Below are positions 25,755 through 34,531 of a stretch of 64,000 nucleotides of DNA, piece after piece. Source of the DNA: Sphingomonas oryzagri (GTDB lineage Bacteria; Pseudomonadota; Alphaproteobacteria; Sphingomonadales; Sphingomonadaceae); assembly GCF_029906645.1 (NCBI RefSeq), contig NZ_JARYGZ010000001.1, positions 248,001-312,000 of the forward strand. Direction: 5' to 3'. The position numbers and the translations under genes were made by a program. The stretch's first letter is position 1. Each line of letters opens with the position of its first letter. The notes below the pieces were generated by a model. It ran no database searches. It worked only from the letters and a program-made list of their open reading frames with translations, and had not been told where the DNA came from.

Positions 25755-26722
25755 GCCGGGAACACTCCGCGCCGCGTCGCATAGGCCGCGAACAGGGTGG
25801 GCCAGGCCGATGCCGGCCGGTCCTTGCCGATGCGGACGCCGAAACCATGCCCGCCTTCGTCGAAGGCATGGAGTTCGGCCGGTCGCTTGGCATCGACCAT
25901 CGCGCTGTAGAGCGACAGGCTGTTGCGGATGGGGACGAGGCCGTCGTCCGACGCGTGGGTGAGGAAGATGGGCGGCGTGTCGGCGGTGACGCGCATCTCC
26001 ACCGATGCCGCGCGCCGCGCCGCCTCGTCCGCGCCCTTGCCGAGCAGATTGTCGCGGGAGTCGCCGTGCGTGAAGGGGGCCGCCATGCTCACCACCGGAT
26101 AGATCATGCCGGCGAGATCCGGGCGGGCCGAAAGACGGTCGGCCGCATCGACGGGCGTGTAGACGGTTTCGGCATGGCGCGTCGCCAGCGAACCGGCGAG
26201 ATGTCCGCCGGCCGAGAAGCCCAAAGTGGCGATACGCTTCGGGTCGATGCCGAACTCGGCCGCCCGCGATCGGATCAGGCGGATGCCGCGCTGCGCGTCG
26301 GCGAGCGGTACGGTCGCCCGGTTGGCCCATCCTTCGCCCGGCAGGCGGTAGAGCAGGATGAAGGCGGTGACGCCCCGCGCGTTGAGCCAGCGCGCCTGCT
26401 CTTCGCCTTCATTGTCGTAGGACAGGAAGCCGTAGCCGCCGCCCGGACACAGCATCACGGCGGCACCGTTGGGGCGGGGCGCCCGGCGCACGACCAGCGC
26501 CGGCTGGGCGATGCCGGTGACCCAGCGATCGGGGAAGCTCGGATCGGTCGATCTTTGTTCGATCTTGCGGACGGGCAGGACGGCGGGCGCACCCGGCGCT
26601 ACGCCCGGCCAGAGCGGGATCAGATCGGCGCCGCCGGTCGGCTGCGCCTCGATCCGGCTGGCGGAGGCGGCGGTGACGGCGGCGAGGCCGGCGATCACCG
26701 CGCGGCGCGACGGGCCGGTCAT
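25751..26722 (-). CDS. Alpha/beta-hydrolase esterase (acetyl-xylan-esterase-like), Tat-exported
   Basis: The 323-residue protein has a Tat-like leader (PSRRAVIAGLAAVTAASASR). The hydrolase fold has oxyanion loop MLCPGGGYG, nucleophile elbow GFSAGGHLA, acid HASDDGLVP and catalytic His in EGGHGFG. The PGGGYG plus GFSAGG combination is typical of BD-FAE-like acetyl or feruloyl esterases. ATG overlaps the dehydrogenase stop by 4 nt and its own stop overlaps the SGNH gene by 4 nt. Two neighbouring esterases of unrelated folds suggest deacetylation at two positions of the glycan. Confidence 0.87.
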   Translation of the reverse strand: MTGPSRRAVIAGLAAVTAASASRIEAQPTGGADLIPLWPGVAPGAPAVLPVRKIEQRSTDPSFPDRWVTGIAQPALVVRRAPRPNGAAVMLCPGGGYGFLSYDNEGEEQARWLNARGVTAFILLYRLPGEGWANRATVPLADAQRGIRLIRSRAAEFGIDPKRIATLGFSAGGHLAGSLATRHAETVYTPVDAADRLSARPDLAGMIYPVVSMAAPFTHGDSRDNLLGKGADEAARRAASVEMRVTADTPPIFLTHASDDGLVPIRNSLSLYSAMVDAKRPAELHAFDEGGHGFGVRIGKDRPASAWPTLFAAYATRRGVFPA

Positions 26723-28290
26723 GCGACCTCCAGCGTGCCGTCGATCCGGCGCGGCAGATTGAGCGGATTGGCGGAACGGACGGCCTTCGGCAGCAGTGCA
26801 TCCGGCAGATCCTGATAGCAGACCGGTCGCAGGAAGCGTTCAATTGCCGCCGTGCCGACCGAGGTCGATCGCGGATCGGAGGTGGCGGGGAAGGGGCCTC
26901 CGTGCACAATCGCCGTCGATACCTCGACACCGGTCGGCCAGCCATTGGCGAGGATGCGGCCGACCTTGCGCTCCAGCAGCGGGACGAGCGGCGCCGCCGT
27001 CTCGTAATCGCCCTCATCGATCTGCAGCGTCGCGGTCAGCTGGCCTTCCAGCCCTTCGATCAGCGCGGCGATCTGCGCCATGTCCTTCGCCCGGATGACG
27101 ACCGACGATGCGCCGAATACCTCATGCGCCAGCGACGGATCGGCGAGAAAACGGTCGGCGTCGGTGATGAACAGGGCCGCCCGGCCGAGCGTGCAGCCCG
27201 TGCCCTCGGCGCCGCGCGCCAGTGTCTCGACCGACGGATTGGCCTCCAGCGCCGAAACGCCATTGTCGTAGGCGGCGTGGATGCCCTTGGTCAGCATGAC
27301 CTGCGGTTGTGCCTGCTCGAGCGCCTGCGTGGCCGTCGCCACGAAGCGATCGAGATCGGGGCCGGCGATGCCGATCACGATCCCCGGATTGGTGCAGAAC
27401 TGCCCCGCGCCCATGGTGAGCGAGCCGACATAGGCCTTGGCCAGCGCCTCGCCCCGCGCCGCGAGCGCTTGCGGAAAGAGGATGACGGGGTTGATGCTCG
27501 ACATCTCGGCATAGACCGGGATCGGCTCGGGCCGTTCGCCGGCGAGCTTCATCAGCGCGAGGCCGCCGCCGCGCGATCCGGTGAAGCCCACCGCCTTGAT
27601 GCGCGGATCGGTGACCAGCACGGCGCCCAGCTCGTTGGCCGGCCCCTGCACCAGCGAGAAGACGCCTTCGGGCAGGCCGCAGGCGGCGACCGCGTCACGG
27701 ATGGCGTCGGCGACCATCCGGGTCGTGCCGGGGTGGGCTGGGTGGCCCTTCACCACGACCGGGCAGCCAGCCGCCAGTGCGGAGGCGGTGTCGCCGCCCG
27801 CGACCGAGAAAGCGAGCGGGAAGTTGGAGGCGCCGAACACCGCGACCGGGCCGATCGCGATGCGGCGCTGGCGCAGGTCGCCGCGCGGCAGCGGGGCGCG
27901 ATCCGGCAGCGGCGTGTCGAACGTGACACCGGCCCAGTCGCCCCGGCGCAGATGCGTCGCGAACAGGCGGAGCTGGCCGCTCGTACGGCCGCGCTCGCCG
28001 GTCAGCCGCGCCTGCGGCAGGCCGCTCTCCTGCATGGCGCGTGCGACCAGCGCATCGCCCAGAGCGTCGATATTGTCGGCGATGGTTTCGAGGAAGCGGG
28101 CGCGCTGATCCGGGTCGGTGTCACGGAAAGCATCGAATGCCTCGGCGGCCAGCCGGCAGGCCTCGGCCACATCCTCGGCGGTGGAAATCGAGAATGCGGG
28201 GGCGATCTGCTCGCCGCGGGACGGGTCGTAGCCGCTGAAGGTCGCGTCGCGGGCGACAGCGCGCGCGCCGATGAGGAAATGACCGTCCAT
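26719..28290 (-). CDS. 2-oxoglutarate-semialdehyde (2,5-dioxovalerate) dehydrogenase
   Basis: The 523-residue aldehyde dehydrogenase resembles the longer KGSA-dehydrogenase branch. It has AVFGASNFPLAFSVAGGDTASALAAG and VGFTGSRGGG in the cofactor region, general base E in AEMSSINPV, and catalytic Cys in GAGQFCTNPG. In the Weimberg route it oxidises 2-oxoglutarate semialdehyde to 2-oxoglutarate, the last step. The Caulobacter counterpart is called XylA; the symbol is withheld because it also names xylose isomerase. An operator-like site lies 85 bp before its start, and it leads a unit with two esterases. Confidence 0.88.
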   Translation of the reverse strand: MDGHFLIGARAVARDATFSGYDPSRGEQIAPAFSISTAEDVAEACRLAAEAFDAFRDTDPDQRARFLETIADNIDALGDALVARAMQESGLPQARLTGERGRTSGQLRLFATHLRRGDWAGVTFDTPLPDRAPLPRGDLRQRRIAIGPVAVFGASNFPLAFSVAGGDTASALAAGCPVVVKGHPAHPGTTRMVADAIRDAVAACGLPEGVFSLVQGPANELGAVLVTDPRIKAVGFTGSRGGGLALMKLAGERPEPIPVYAEMSSINPVILFPQALAARGEALAKAYVGSLTMGAGQFCTNPGIVIGIAGPDLDRFVATATQALEQAQPQVMLTKGIHAAYDNGVSALEANPSVETLARGAEGTGCTLGRAALFITDADRFLADPSLAHEVFGASSVVIRAKDMAQIAALIEGLEGQLTATLQIDEGDYETAAPLVPLLERKVGRILANGWPTGVEVSTAIVHGGPFPATSDPRSTSVGTAAIERFLRPVCYQDLPDALLPKAVRSANPLNLPRRIDGTLEVA

Positions 28291-28374
28291 GCATCAACTC
28301 CATTCTCTTGGAAGGCGACAGGCGCCCATGAATCGGGTGAGGCCTTCGTTCGGCACCAGTATAGACAGTTGGAT

Positions 28375-28388
28375 TGCGAGCGCTACCA
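28375..28388. promoter_or_regulatory. LacI-type operator, site E
   Basis: TGCGAGCGCTACCA fits nine of ten fixed positions. It lies in the divergent intergenic region between the semialdehyde dehydrogenase and the LacI-family gene, 55 bp before the latter, which suggests autoregulation. Confidence 0.55.
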
Positions 28389-28442
28389 TTCGATCTCGCC
28401 TCGCCATTGTCGCCTGCGCGAAGCCCATGCTACATCCCGTTC

Positions 28443-29543
28443 ATGGCGATCCGTCCCCGCAAGCCCCGTACGTCCAGCGCCCGCCAGAGCGGCGCTCCCA
28501 CGATTGCCGACGTCGCCGAGCTGGCGGGTGTCTCGGCGATGACGGTGTCGCGGGTCATCAACGCCGAAAGCAATGTGCGCGAGGAAACGCGCGAGACGGT
28601 CAACGCCGCGATCGCGACCCTGAACTACGCGCCCAACCGCGCCGCGCGGAACCTCGCCGGGGCCGGGCAGGTCCGCATGGGTCTGCTGTTCAGCAACCCC
28701 AGCGCCGCCTATCTGTCGGAATTCCTGCTCGGCGGCCTCGATCAGTCGTCGCGGTCGGACATCCAGCTGATCGTACAGAAATGCGAGATCGACGATCACG
28801 AGCGCGACGTCGCGGAGCGGCTGATCGCGGGCGGTGTCGATGGCATCATCCTGCCGCCGCCCTTGTGCGATTCCCGATCCGTCCTCGATCTGTTGATCGA
28901 GCGCAACGTGCCGACCGTGGTGGTGGCCACCGGCAGCCCCCCGGCCGAGGTCGCGGCCGTGTCGATCGACGATCGCGCGGCGGCCTGTGAAATGACGCGC
29001 CATCTGTTGACCCTGGGCCACAACCGTATCGGCTTCATCGAGGGCAACCCTAACCTCACCGCCAGCGCGGAACGGCTGGAAGGCTATAAGGACGCGCTGG
29101 CCGAGGCCGGGATCGCGTTCGACGAGGCGCTGGTCGCAAGCGGCCTGTTCACCTACCGGTCCGGACTGGACGCGGCGGACGAGCTGCTGGAGCAGGACGA
29201 CGCGCCGACCGCGATCTTCGCCAGCAACGACGACATGGCGGCGGCGACCGTCGCGGTGGCGCACCGGCGCGGGCTCGACGTGCCGGGCGACCTGACCGTG
29301 TGCGGGTTCGACGACACCGCCATCGCGACGACGATCTGGCCGGAACTCACCACCATCCATCAGCCGATCGCCGACATGTCCCGCGCGGCGGTGGAGATGC
29401 TGGCGGGCATCCTGCGCGCGCGCCGCAACGGCGGCAACGACAAGCGGCATATGACGCTGGACTACACCTTGATCCGCCGCCAGTCGGACGCCGCACCCCG
29501 TCGGCGGCCGCGTTCCCGCGCGCGTGCAACCGCATCGGATTGA
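28443..29543 (+). CDS. LacI-family transcriptional regulator (XylR-like candidate)
   Basis: The 366-residue protein has a basic N-terminal tail, then the LacI helix-turn-helix PTIADVAELAGVSAMTVSRV at about residues 19-38 and hinge NYAPNRAARNLAG. A periplasmic-binding-protein-like sugar domain follows (MGLLFSNPSAAYLSEFLLGG; AIFASNDDMAAATVAVAHRRGL; CGFDDTAIAT). ATG 28443 begins the family; the 28374 frame would start inside the operator. It is the only LacI gene in the window and sits between Weimberg genes, so it is the natural reader of TGNTANCGNTANCA. The effector is probably xylose or a xylose-derived acid, by analogy with Caulobacter XylR. Confidence 0.93.
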   Translation: MAIRPRKPRTSSARQSGAPTIADVAELAGVSAMTVSRVINAESNVREETRETVNAAIATLNYAPNRAARNLAGAGQVRMGLLFSNPSAAYLSEFLLGGLDQSSRSDIQLIVQKCEIDDHERDVAERLIAGGVDGIILPPPLCDSRSVLDLLIERNVPTVVVATGSPPAEVAAVSIDDRAAACEMTRHLLTLGHNRIGFIEGNPNLTASAERLEGYKDALAEAGIAFDEALVASGLFTYRSGLDAADELLEQDDAPTAIFASNDDMAAATVAVAHRRGLDVPGDLTVCGFDDTAIATTIWPELTTIHQPIADMSRAAVEMLAGILRARRNGGNDKRHMTLDYTLIRRQSDAAPRRRPRSRARATASD

Positions 29544-29562
29544 CGTCATCGCATTGACGTTA

Positions 29563-29576
29563 AGTTAGCGCTCTCA
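29563..29576. promoter_or_regulatory. Weak LacI-type operator, site F
   Basis: AGTTAGCGCTCTCA fits eight of ten fixed positions. It ends 28 bp before the xylonate dehydratase start. It is supported by position more than by sequence. Confidence 0.4.
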
Positions 29577-29603
29577 TAAGGCTCTCGCTTCTGGAGAGAG
29601 CCG

Positions 29604-31382
29604 ATGGACCGCATTCCCGTAAAGCCGTTTCGCTCGCGCGACTGGTTCGCCGATCCCGCGCGCGCGGACATGACCGCGCTCTATCTCGAGCGCTTCATGA
29701 ATTACGGACTGACGCCGGCAGAGTTGCGATCCGGCCGCCCAATTATCGGCATCGCGCAGACCGGCAGCGATCTGTCGCCCTGCAACCGTATCCATATCGA
29801 GCTGGCCAAGCGCACCCGCGAGGGCATCCGTGACGCGGGCGGGATCGCGATGGAATTCCCCGTCCATCCGATCTTCGAGAATTGCCGCCGGCCCACCGCC
29901 GCGCTCGACCGCAACCTTGCCTATCTCGGTCTGGTCGAGGCGCTGTACGGCTATCCGATCGATGCCGTGGTGCTCACAACCGGCTGCGACAAGACTACGC
30001 CCGCCGGCATCATGGCCGCCTCGACCGTCGACATCCCGGCGATCGTGCTGTCCGGCGGGCCGATGCTGGATGGCTGGCACGACGGCGAATTGGTCGGATC
30101 GGGCACGGTGATCTGGCGTTCGCGCCGCAAGCTCGCGGCGGGCGAAATCGACGAGGAGGAATTCCTCCAGCGTGCGTGCAGCAGCGCGCCGTCGGCCGGG
30201 CATTGCAACACGATGGGCACTGCTTCGACGATGAACGCGGTGGCGGAGGCGCTGGGCCTGTCGCTCACCGGCTGCGCGGCGATCCCGGCGCCCTATCGCG
30301 AGCGCGGGCAGATCGCCTACGAGACCGGGCGGCGCATCGTCGACATGGCCTATGAGGATCTGCGTCCGTCCAAGATCCTGATGCGCGAAGCCTTCCTCAA
30401 CGCGATCCGCGTGGTCAGCGCGATCGGCGGCAGTTCCAATGCGCAGCCGCATATCGCGGGCATGGCGCAGCACGCCGGGGTCGAGCTGCATCGCGAGGAC
30501 TGGTCGGATCACGGCTACGGCGTGCCGCTGATCGTCAACATGCAGCCGGCGGGGCAGTATCTCGGCGAGCGCTTCCACCGCGCGGGCGGGGTGCCGGCGG
30601 TGATGGCGGAGTTGGCCGATGCGGGGTTGCTCGACGGCGACTGCCTGACGGTGACGGGGCGCAGCATCGGCGAGAATATCGCCGGCCGCACGACGCGCGA
30701 TCGCGAAATGATCCGCACCGTCGCCGATCCGATGATGGACAAGGCCGGCTTCCTCGTGCTGCGCGGCAACCTGTTCGATTTCGGCATCATGAAGACCTCG
30801 GTGATCTCCGATGCCTTCCGCCAGCGCTACCTGTCCGCGCCGGGGCAGGAGGATCGCTTCGAGGGGCGCGCGATCGTGTTCGACGGTTCGGACGATTATC
30901 ACCACCGCATCAACGATCCCGCGCTCGACATCGACGAGCATTGCATCCTGGTGATCCGGGGTTCCGGCCCGATCGGCTGGCCTGGATCGGCCGAGGTGGT
31001 CAACATGCAGCCGCCGGATCACCTCATCCAGCGCGGCATCCTCGCGCTGCCGACGCTGGGTGACGGGCGCCAGTCGGGTACGTCGGACAGCCCCTCGATC
31101 CTCAACTGCTCGCCGGAGAGCGCGGCGGGCGGCGGTCTGGCGTGGCTGCGCACGGGCGACACGATCCGCATCGATCTGGCGGCCGGCAGCTGCGATGCGC
31201 TGGTCGATCCGGAGGAGATCGCGCGTCGCATGCAGGAAGGCGTACCGCCGGTGCCCGAGAGCCATACGCCTTGGGAGGAACTCTACCGCGAGAAGACCGG
31301 CCAGCTGGCGGACGGCGGCGTGCTGGACTTCGCGGTCAAGTATCGCGGCATCGCGGCGCGGACACCGCGACACAACCACTAG
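29604..31382 (+). CDS. xylD: D-xylonate dehydratase XylD (IlvD/Edd family)
   Basis: The protein has 592 residues, about the length of Caulobacter XylD. It dehydrates D-xylonate to 2-keto-3-deoxy-D-xylonate. The three cysteines of the iron-sulfur cluster are C60 (SPCNRI), C128 (TTGCDKTTP) and C201 (GHCNTMGTAST). The C-terminal half has GSGPIGWPGSAEV and GRQSGTSDSPS, typical of the sugar-acid dehydratases of this family. GGAGAGAG precedes the ATG. The neighbouring XylB, XylC and XylX homologues favour xylonate; L-arabinonate is a possible second substrate. Confidence 0.92.
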   Translation: MDRIPVKPFRSRDWFADPARADMTALYLERFMNYGLTPAELRSGRPIIGIAQTGSDLSPCNRIHIELAKRTREGIRDAGGIAMEFPVHPIFENCRRPTAALDRNLAYLGLVEALYGYPIDAVVLTTGCDKTTPAGIMAASTVDIPAIVLSGGPMLDGWHDGELVGSGTVIWRSRRKLAAGEIDEEEFLQRACSSAPSAGHCNTMGTASTMNAVAEALGLSLTGCAAIPAPYRERGQIAYETGRRIVDMAYEDLRPSKILMREAFLNAIRVVSAIGGSSNAQPHIAGMAQHAGVELHREDWSDHGYGVPLIVNMQPAGQYLGERFHRAGGVPAVMAELADAGLLDGDCLTVTGRSIGENIAGRTTRDREMIRTVADPMMDKAGFLVLRGNLFDFGIMKTSVISDAFRQRYLSAPGQEDRFEGRAIVFDGSDDYHHRINDPALDIDEHCILVIRGSGPIGWPGSAEVVNMQPPDHLIQRGILALPTLGDGRQSGTSDSPSILNCSPESAAGGGLAWLRTGDTIRIDLAAGSCDALVDPEEIARRMQEGVPPVPESHTPWEELYREKTGQLADGGVLDFAVKYRGIAARTPRHNH

Positions 31383-31389
31383 GTGCGGA

Positions 31390-32223
31390 TCAGGCCGAGC
31401 GGATCGCCATTCCGATGCGATGCTGCTCGCCGGGCTGCAGCATCACCGGTGTCGAGCGGTTGAACGCATCGGGCATCGACGTCGCCGGCTCGGCGCAGAA
31501 GAACGGCTCGCCGGGCGGGGTGTAGAGGTGCAGCACCGGCGTGCCTTCGCCTGTGAGCAGCACGTCGCCATCGGACCGCGATATGCGTGCGCTGCCTGCC
31601 CAGCCGACATAGCTGTTGTCGATCAGCGTCGGCGTCTGCACCGATTGGCCGCTACTCCAGTCGCCGAAGACATCGGCACCCGCCAGCGTCGAGGGCAGGA
31701 AGCGCTCGTCCCGTTCCCACATCCCGTCCGCATCGAAGCGCAGCGTCGTGTCGGTGGTAGCCGGGAAATAGGGGTGGAAGCCCATCGACGCCGGCATCGC
31801 GCGCCCGTCCGTGTTGGTGAGCGTCAGCGCGATCGAGAGACCGGCCTCGTCGAGCGCGAAATGCTGTTCGGCGCGGTAGGACCATGGCCAGGCCTCGTCC
31901 GCCGAATGAACGTGGGCCAGCGTCGCGGACGTGGCATCCGATGCGGCCACGTTCCACGGTCGCAGCCAGCTCACGCCATGGAGCGGGTGATCCTGCCCGG
32001 CGTAGTTGACCGCGATCGAGTAGTGCGCGCCGTCCGCCTCGAACCGGCCATTGGCGATGCGATTGGCATAAGGCACCATCGCGAAGGAGGAGAGCTGCAG
32101 CGGCTCGTTTGCCCCCTCCGGTGCGGCGCGCAGCACATCCTGTCCGTCGCGCCGCAGCGCGGTGATGCCGCCGCCCAGCTCGGGCGCGAGCGCCAGTTCC
32201 CACGAGCCGGCGGCGATCCTCAT
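31390..32223 (-). CDS. Aldose 1-epimerase-like protein
   Basis: The 277-residue protein has the galactose-mutarotase beta-sandwich. PYANRIANGRF carries the conserved Asn-Arg, then HPLHGVSWLRPW with the first catalytic His. MGFHPYFP is the second His block, and near the end PPGEPFFCAEPATSMPDAFN supplies the catalytic glutamate. It interconverts anomers of aldoses such as xylose, glucose or galactose. ATG 32223 overlaps the MFS stop by 4 nt, so it is the last gene of the xylX-xylB-xylC-MFS unit. Confidence 0.88.
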   Translation of the reverse strand: MRIAAGSWELALAPELGGGITALRRDGQDVLRAAPEGANEPLQLSSFAMVPYANRIANGRFEADGAHYSIAVNYAGQDHPLHGVSWLRPWNVAASDATSATLAHVHSADEAWPWSYRAEQHFALDEAGLSIALTLTNTDGRAMPASMGFHPYFPATTDTTLRFDADGMWERDERFLPSTLAGADVFGDWSSGQSVQTPTLIDNSYVGWAGSARISRSDGDVLLTGEGTPVLHLYTPPGEPFFCAEPATSMPDAFNRSTPVMLQPGEQHRIGMAIRSA

Positions 32224-33623
32224 CCGACCATGTCCTCCAGTTCGCGGCCGCGCGTCTCGTGGACCAGGGCGCGGACGAAGAAGAAGGAGACGCCCGCCGC
32301 AATCGTGTAGCCGAGATAGGTGATCGACAGGCCCGGCGACACCACCAGCGACGGGAAGCTCACCGAGATCAGCGCGTTGGCGATCCACTGCGCGAAGCCC
32401 GAAACGGCGAGCGCGGACCCGCGGATCTGGTTCGGGAACATCTCGCCCAGCATCACCCACATCACCGGGCCCCAGCTGGCGTTGAAGAACACGACGTAGA
32501 GATTGGCGGCGACCAGCGCGATCACGCCGTTATGGCCGGGCAGGGTAACGCCGCCGTCGGCGCCATGCAGCGCGGTCGAGAAGGCCCAGGCGACGGTGCC
32601 CAGCGTCACCGTCATGCCCGCCGAACCGATCAGCAGCAGCGGCTTGCGACCGATCTTGTCGATCAGGGCGATGGTGAGCAGGCAGGCGCCGATCGAGAGC
32701 ACGCCGGACAAGATGTTGGTCTGCAGCGCATAATCCTCGGTGAAGCCCACCGCCTGCCACAGCGTCGCGCCGTAATAGAAGACGACGTTGATGCCGACGA
32801 GCTGCTGGAACACGGCGAGACCTATGCCCGCCCACAGGATGGGGCGGATGCGACCCGTGGTCTTGTCGACCAGATCGGACAGCTTGGGCTTGTGGTGGTC
32901 GGCGGCGAGGCTGGCGCGGATCTCGGCGACCTTGCGCGCGGCCTCGGTAGCGCCGAACAGGCGCGTCAGCACCGTCTCGGCCTCGGCATCGCGACCGCGC
33001 ACGACGAGGTAGCGCGGGCTTTCGGGGATCAGGACGAGCGCGGCGAGGTAAATCGCTGCGGGGATGGTCTGGAGCCAGAACATCCAGCGCCATGCGGGGT
33101 AGCCGCCCCACAGATCGGCGGTCGATCCGCCGGCGGAACGGGCGAGCACGAAGTTCGCGACGAAGGCGCCGGTCAGGCCGGAGATGATCATCACCTGCTG
33201 GATGCTGGTCAGCCGCCCGCGCACATGCGCCGGCGTCACCTCCGAGATGTAGACAGGCGAGGTGACACTCGCCGCGCCGACGCCGAAGCCACCGATGATG
33301 CGCGCGAAGATGAAGATCGCGGAAGAACTCGCCGCGCCCGCCACCAGGGCGGAGACGATGAACAAAGCGGCGGCGAGCATCATCGTGTTGCGGCGGCCAA
33401 TCATATCGGAGAGGCGGCCCGCCCCGAAGGCGCCGATCGAGGAACCGACCAGGATCGCGCCGACATTGACGCCGATGCCGAGCCGTCCGAGCCCGAACGC
33501 CGCCTCGATGCCCTTCTGCGTGCCGTTGATCACGCCGGAATCATATCCGAACATGAAGCCGCCGATCGTCGCCACGATGACGACCAGCGCGACCAGTCCG
33601 TTATTGACCTGCCTGCCTTCCAT
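32220..33623 (-). CDS. MFS sugar porter (XylE-like sugar:H+ symporter)
   Basis: The 467-residue protein has twelve predicted membrane helices. Sugar-porter signatures are GFMFGYDSGVINGTQ (helix 1), GRLSDMIGRRNTMM (loop 2-3), PVYISEVTPAHVRGRL (loop 4-5), IPESPRYLVVRGRDAEA (after helix 6), QQLVGINVVFYYG (helix 7) and LIDKIGRKPLL. The QQLVGIN motif in helix 7 is where glucose and xylose are bound in XylE. It is a good candidate for inner-membrane xylose uptake feeding XylB. It lies 38 nt after the lactonase gene. Confidence 0.9.
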   Translation of the reverse strand: MEGRQVNNGLVALVVIVATIGGFMFGYDSGVINGTQKGIEAAFGLGRLGIGVNVGAILVGSSIGAFGAGRLSDMIGRRNTMMLAAALFIVSALVAGAASSSAIFIFARIIGGFGVGAASVTSPVYISEVTPAHVRGRLTSIQQVMIISGLTGAFVANFVLARSAGGSTADLWGGYPAWRWMFWLQTIPAAIYLAALVLIPESPRYLVVRGRDAEAETVLTRLFGATEAARKVAEIRASLAADHHKPKLSDLVDKTTGRIRPILWAGIGLAVFQQLVGINVVFYYGATLWQAVGFTEDYALQTNILSGVLSIGACLLTIALIDKIGRKPLLLIGSAGMTVTLGTVAWAFSTALHGADGGVTLPGHNGVIALVAANLYVVFFNASWGPVMWVMLGEMFPNQIRGSALAVSGFAQWIANALISVSFPSLVVSPGLSITYLGYTIAAGVSFFFVRALVHETRGRELEDMVG

Positions 33624-33661
33624 GAACCCTCCTCGGCGCCGTTGCTCCGGCGCTTGTGTGT

Positions 33662-34531
33662 CTATCGCGCCCTGTGAAGCGGCGCTGCCGGAACGTCGAC
33701 CCTGAATGTGAAAAGATCGCCGGCCAGTGGCTGCGCGGCAAGGGCCGTCGTATCCAGCCCCTGCCGGGCGGTCGTTGCCCAGGCGGTCAGTCCGTCAGCC
33801 CCGCCGAGCGCGACCTTGGTGACGTTGGCGACGGGGAAACGGATGCGCTGGGTGAGCGTGCCGTCGGGCGCATAGCGGCGGGCTTCCCACCCGCCGTAGA
33901 AGCCCAGCCAGACGCCACCTGCCGCATCGCAGACTGCGCCGTCCGGATAACCGTCGTCCGCGTCGAACGTCAGGAAGACCTCGCCCGCATCGAGAGCGCC
34001 GTCCGTGCCGATCGCGTGGCGGATCACGCGCCGCCCGAGCGTATCGACATGATAGAGGCGATCGTCCGATGGCGGGATGGCGGGGCCATTGGTGATCACA
34101 ACCGGCTCGGTCGCCATCGTCTCCACCTGCGCGCCGTCCCAGCGATAGAGCAGGCCGCTCGACGCCGCCTCGTCATTGTCCATCGTGCCGAACCAGATCC
34201 GGCCGGATGGATCGACGCAGGCATCGTTCAGGCGGTTGGCGGGAAGATGCGCATCGATCGTCGCGATCCGCTCGAACCGGGCGAGACGGGTGTCGAACCG
34301 ATGGGGGCCGGACTGGAAACCGGCAATCAGCCCCCCTTGCGCGGCGGGGACCACCCAGCCGACATATTCCGGTGTGTCCCAGCGGGTGCAGCCGTTCACC
34401 GCCGGATCGTAACGGTAGATGCGCTTGCTCTTGATATCGACGAACCACAGGGCGTCGTCGATCCAGATCGGCCCTTCGCCGAGATGGGCGCCGACCTTGA
34501 GCGCGTGGGTGGCGAGCCGGGCCTCGGTCAC
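33662..34531 (-). CDS. xylC: D-xylonolactonase XylC (SMP-30/gluconolactonase family)
   Basis: The 289-residue six-bladed beta-propeller has metal-ligand regions GEGPIW (Glu), ANRLNDACVDPSGRIWFGTM (Asn and Asp) and DGYPDGAVCDAAGGVWLG (Asp), as in SMP-30 lactonases. In the Weimberg route it opens xylono-lactone to xylonate. The start is GTG 34531, overlapping the XylB stop in GTGA; translation upstream of it has no family resemblance. It is encoded in order xylX-xylB-xylC-MFS-epimerase. Confidence 0.9.
   Translation of the reverse strand: MTEARLATHALKVGAHLGEGPIWIDDALWFVDIKSKRIYRYDPAVNGCTRWDTPEYVGWVVPAAQGGLIAGFQSGPHRFDTRLARFERIATIDAHLPANRLNDACVDPSGRIWFGTMDNDEAASSGLLYRWDGAQVETMATEPVVITNGPAIPPSDDRLYHVDTLGRRVIRHAIGTDGALDAGEVFLTFDADDGYPDGAVCDAAGGVWLGFYGGWEARRYAPDGTLTQRIRFPVANVTKVALGGADGLTAWATTARQGLDTTALAAQPLAGDLFTFRVDVPAAPLHRAR

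Noticed and set aside
24754-25893. 379-residue minus-strand frame over the SGNH gene
   Set aside because: Arg/Pro-rich shadow in another frame of the SGNH esterase.
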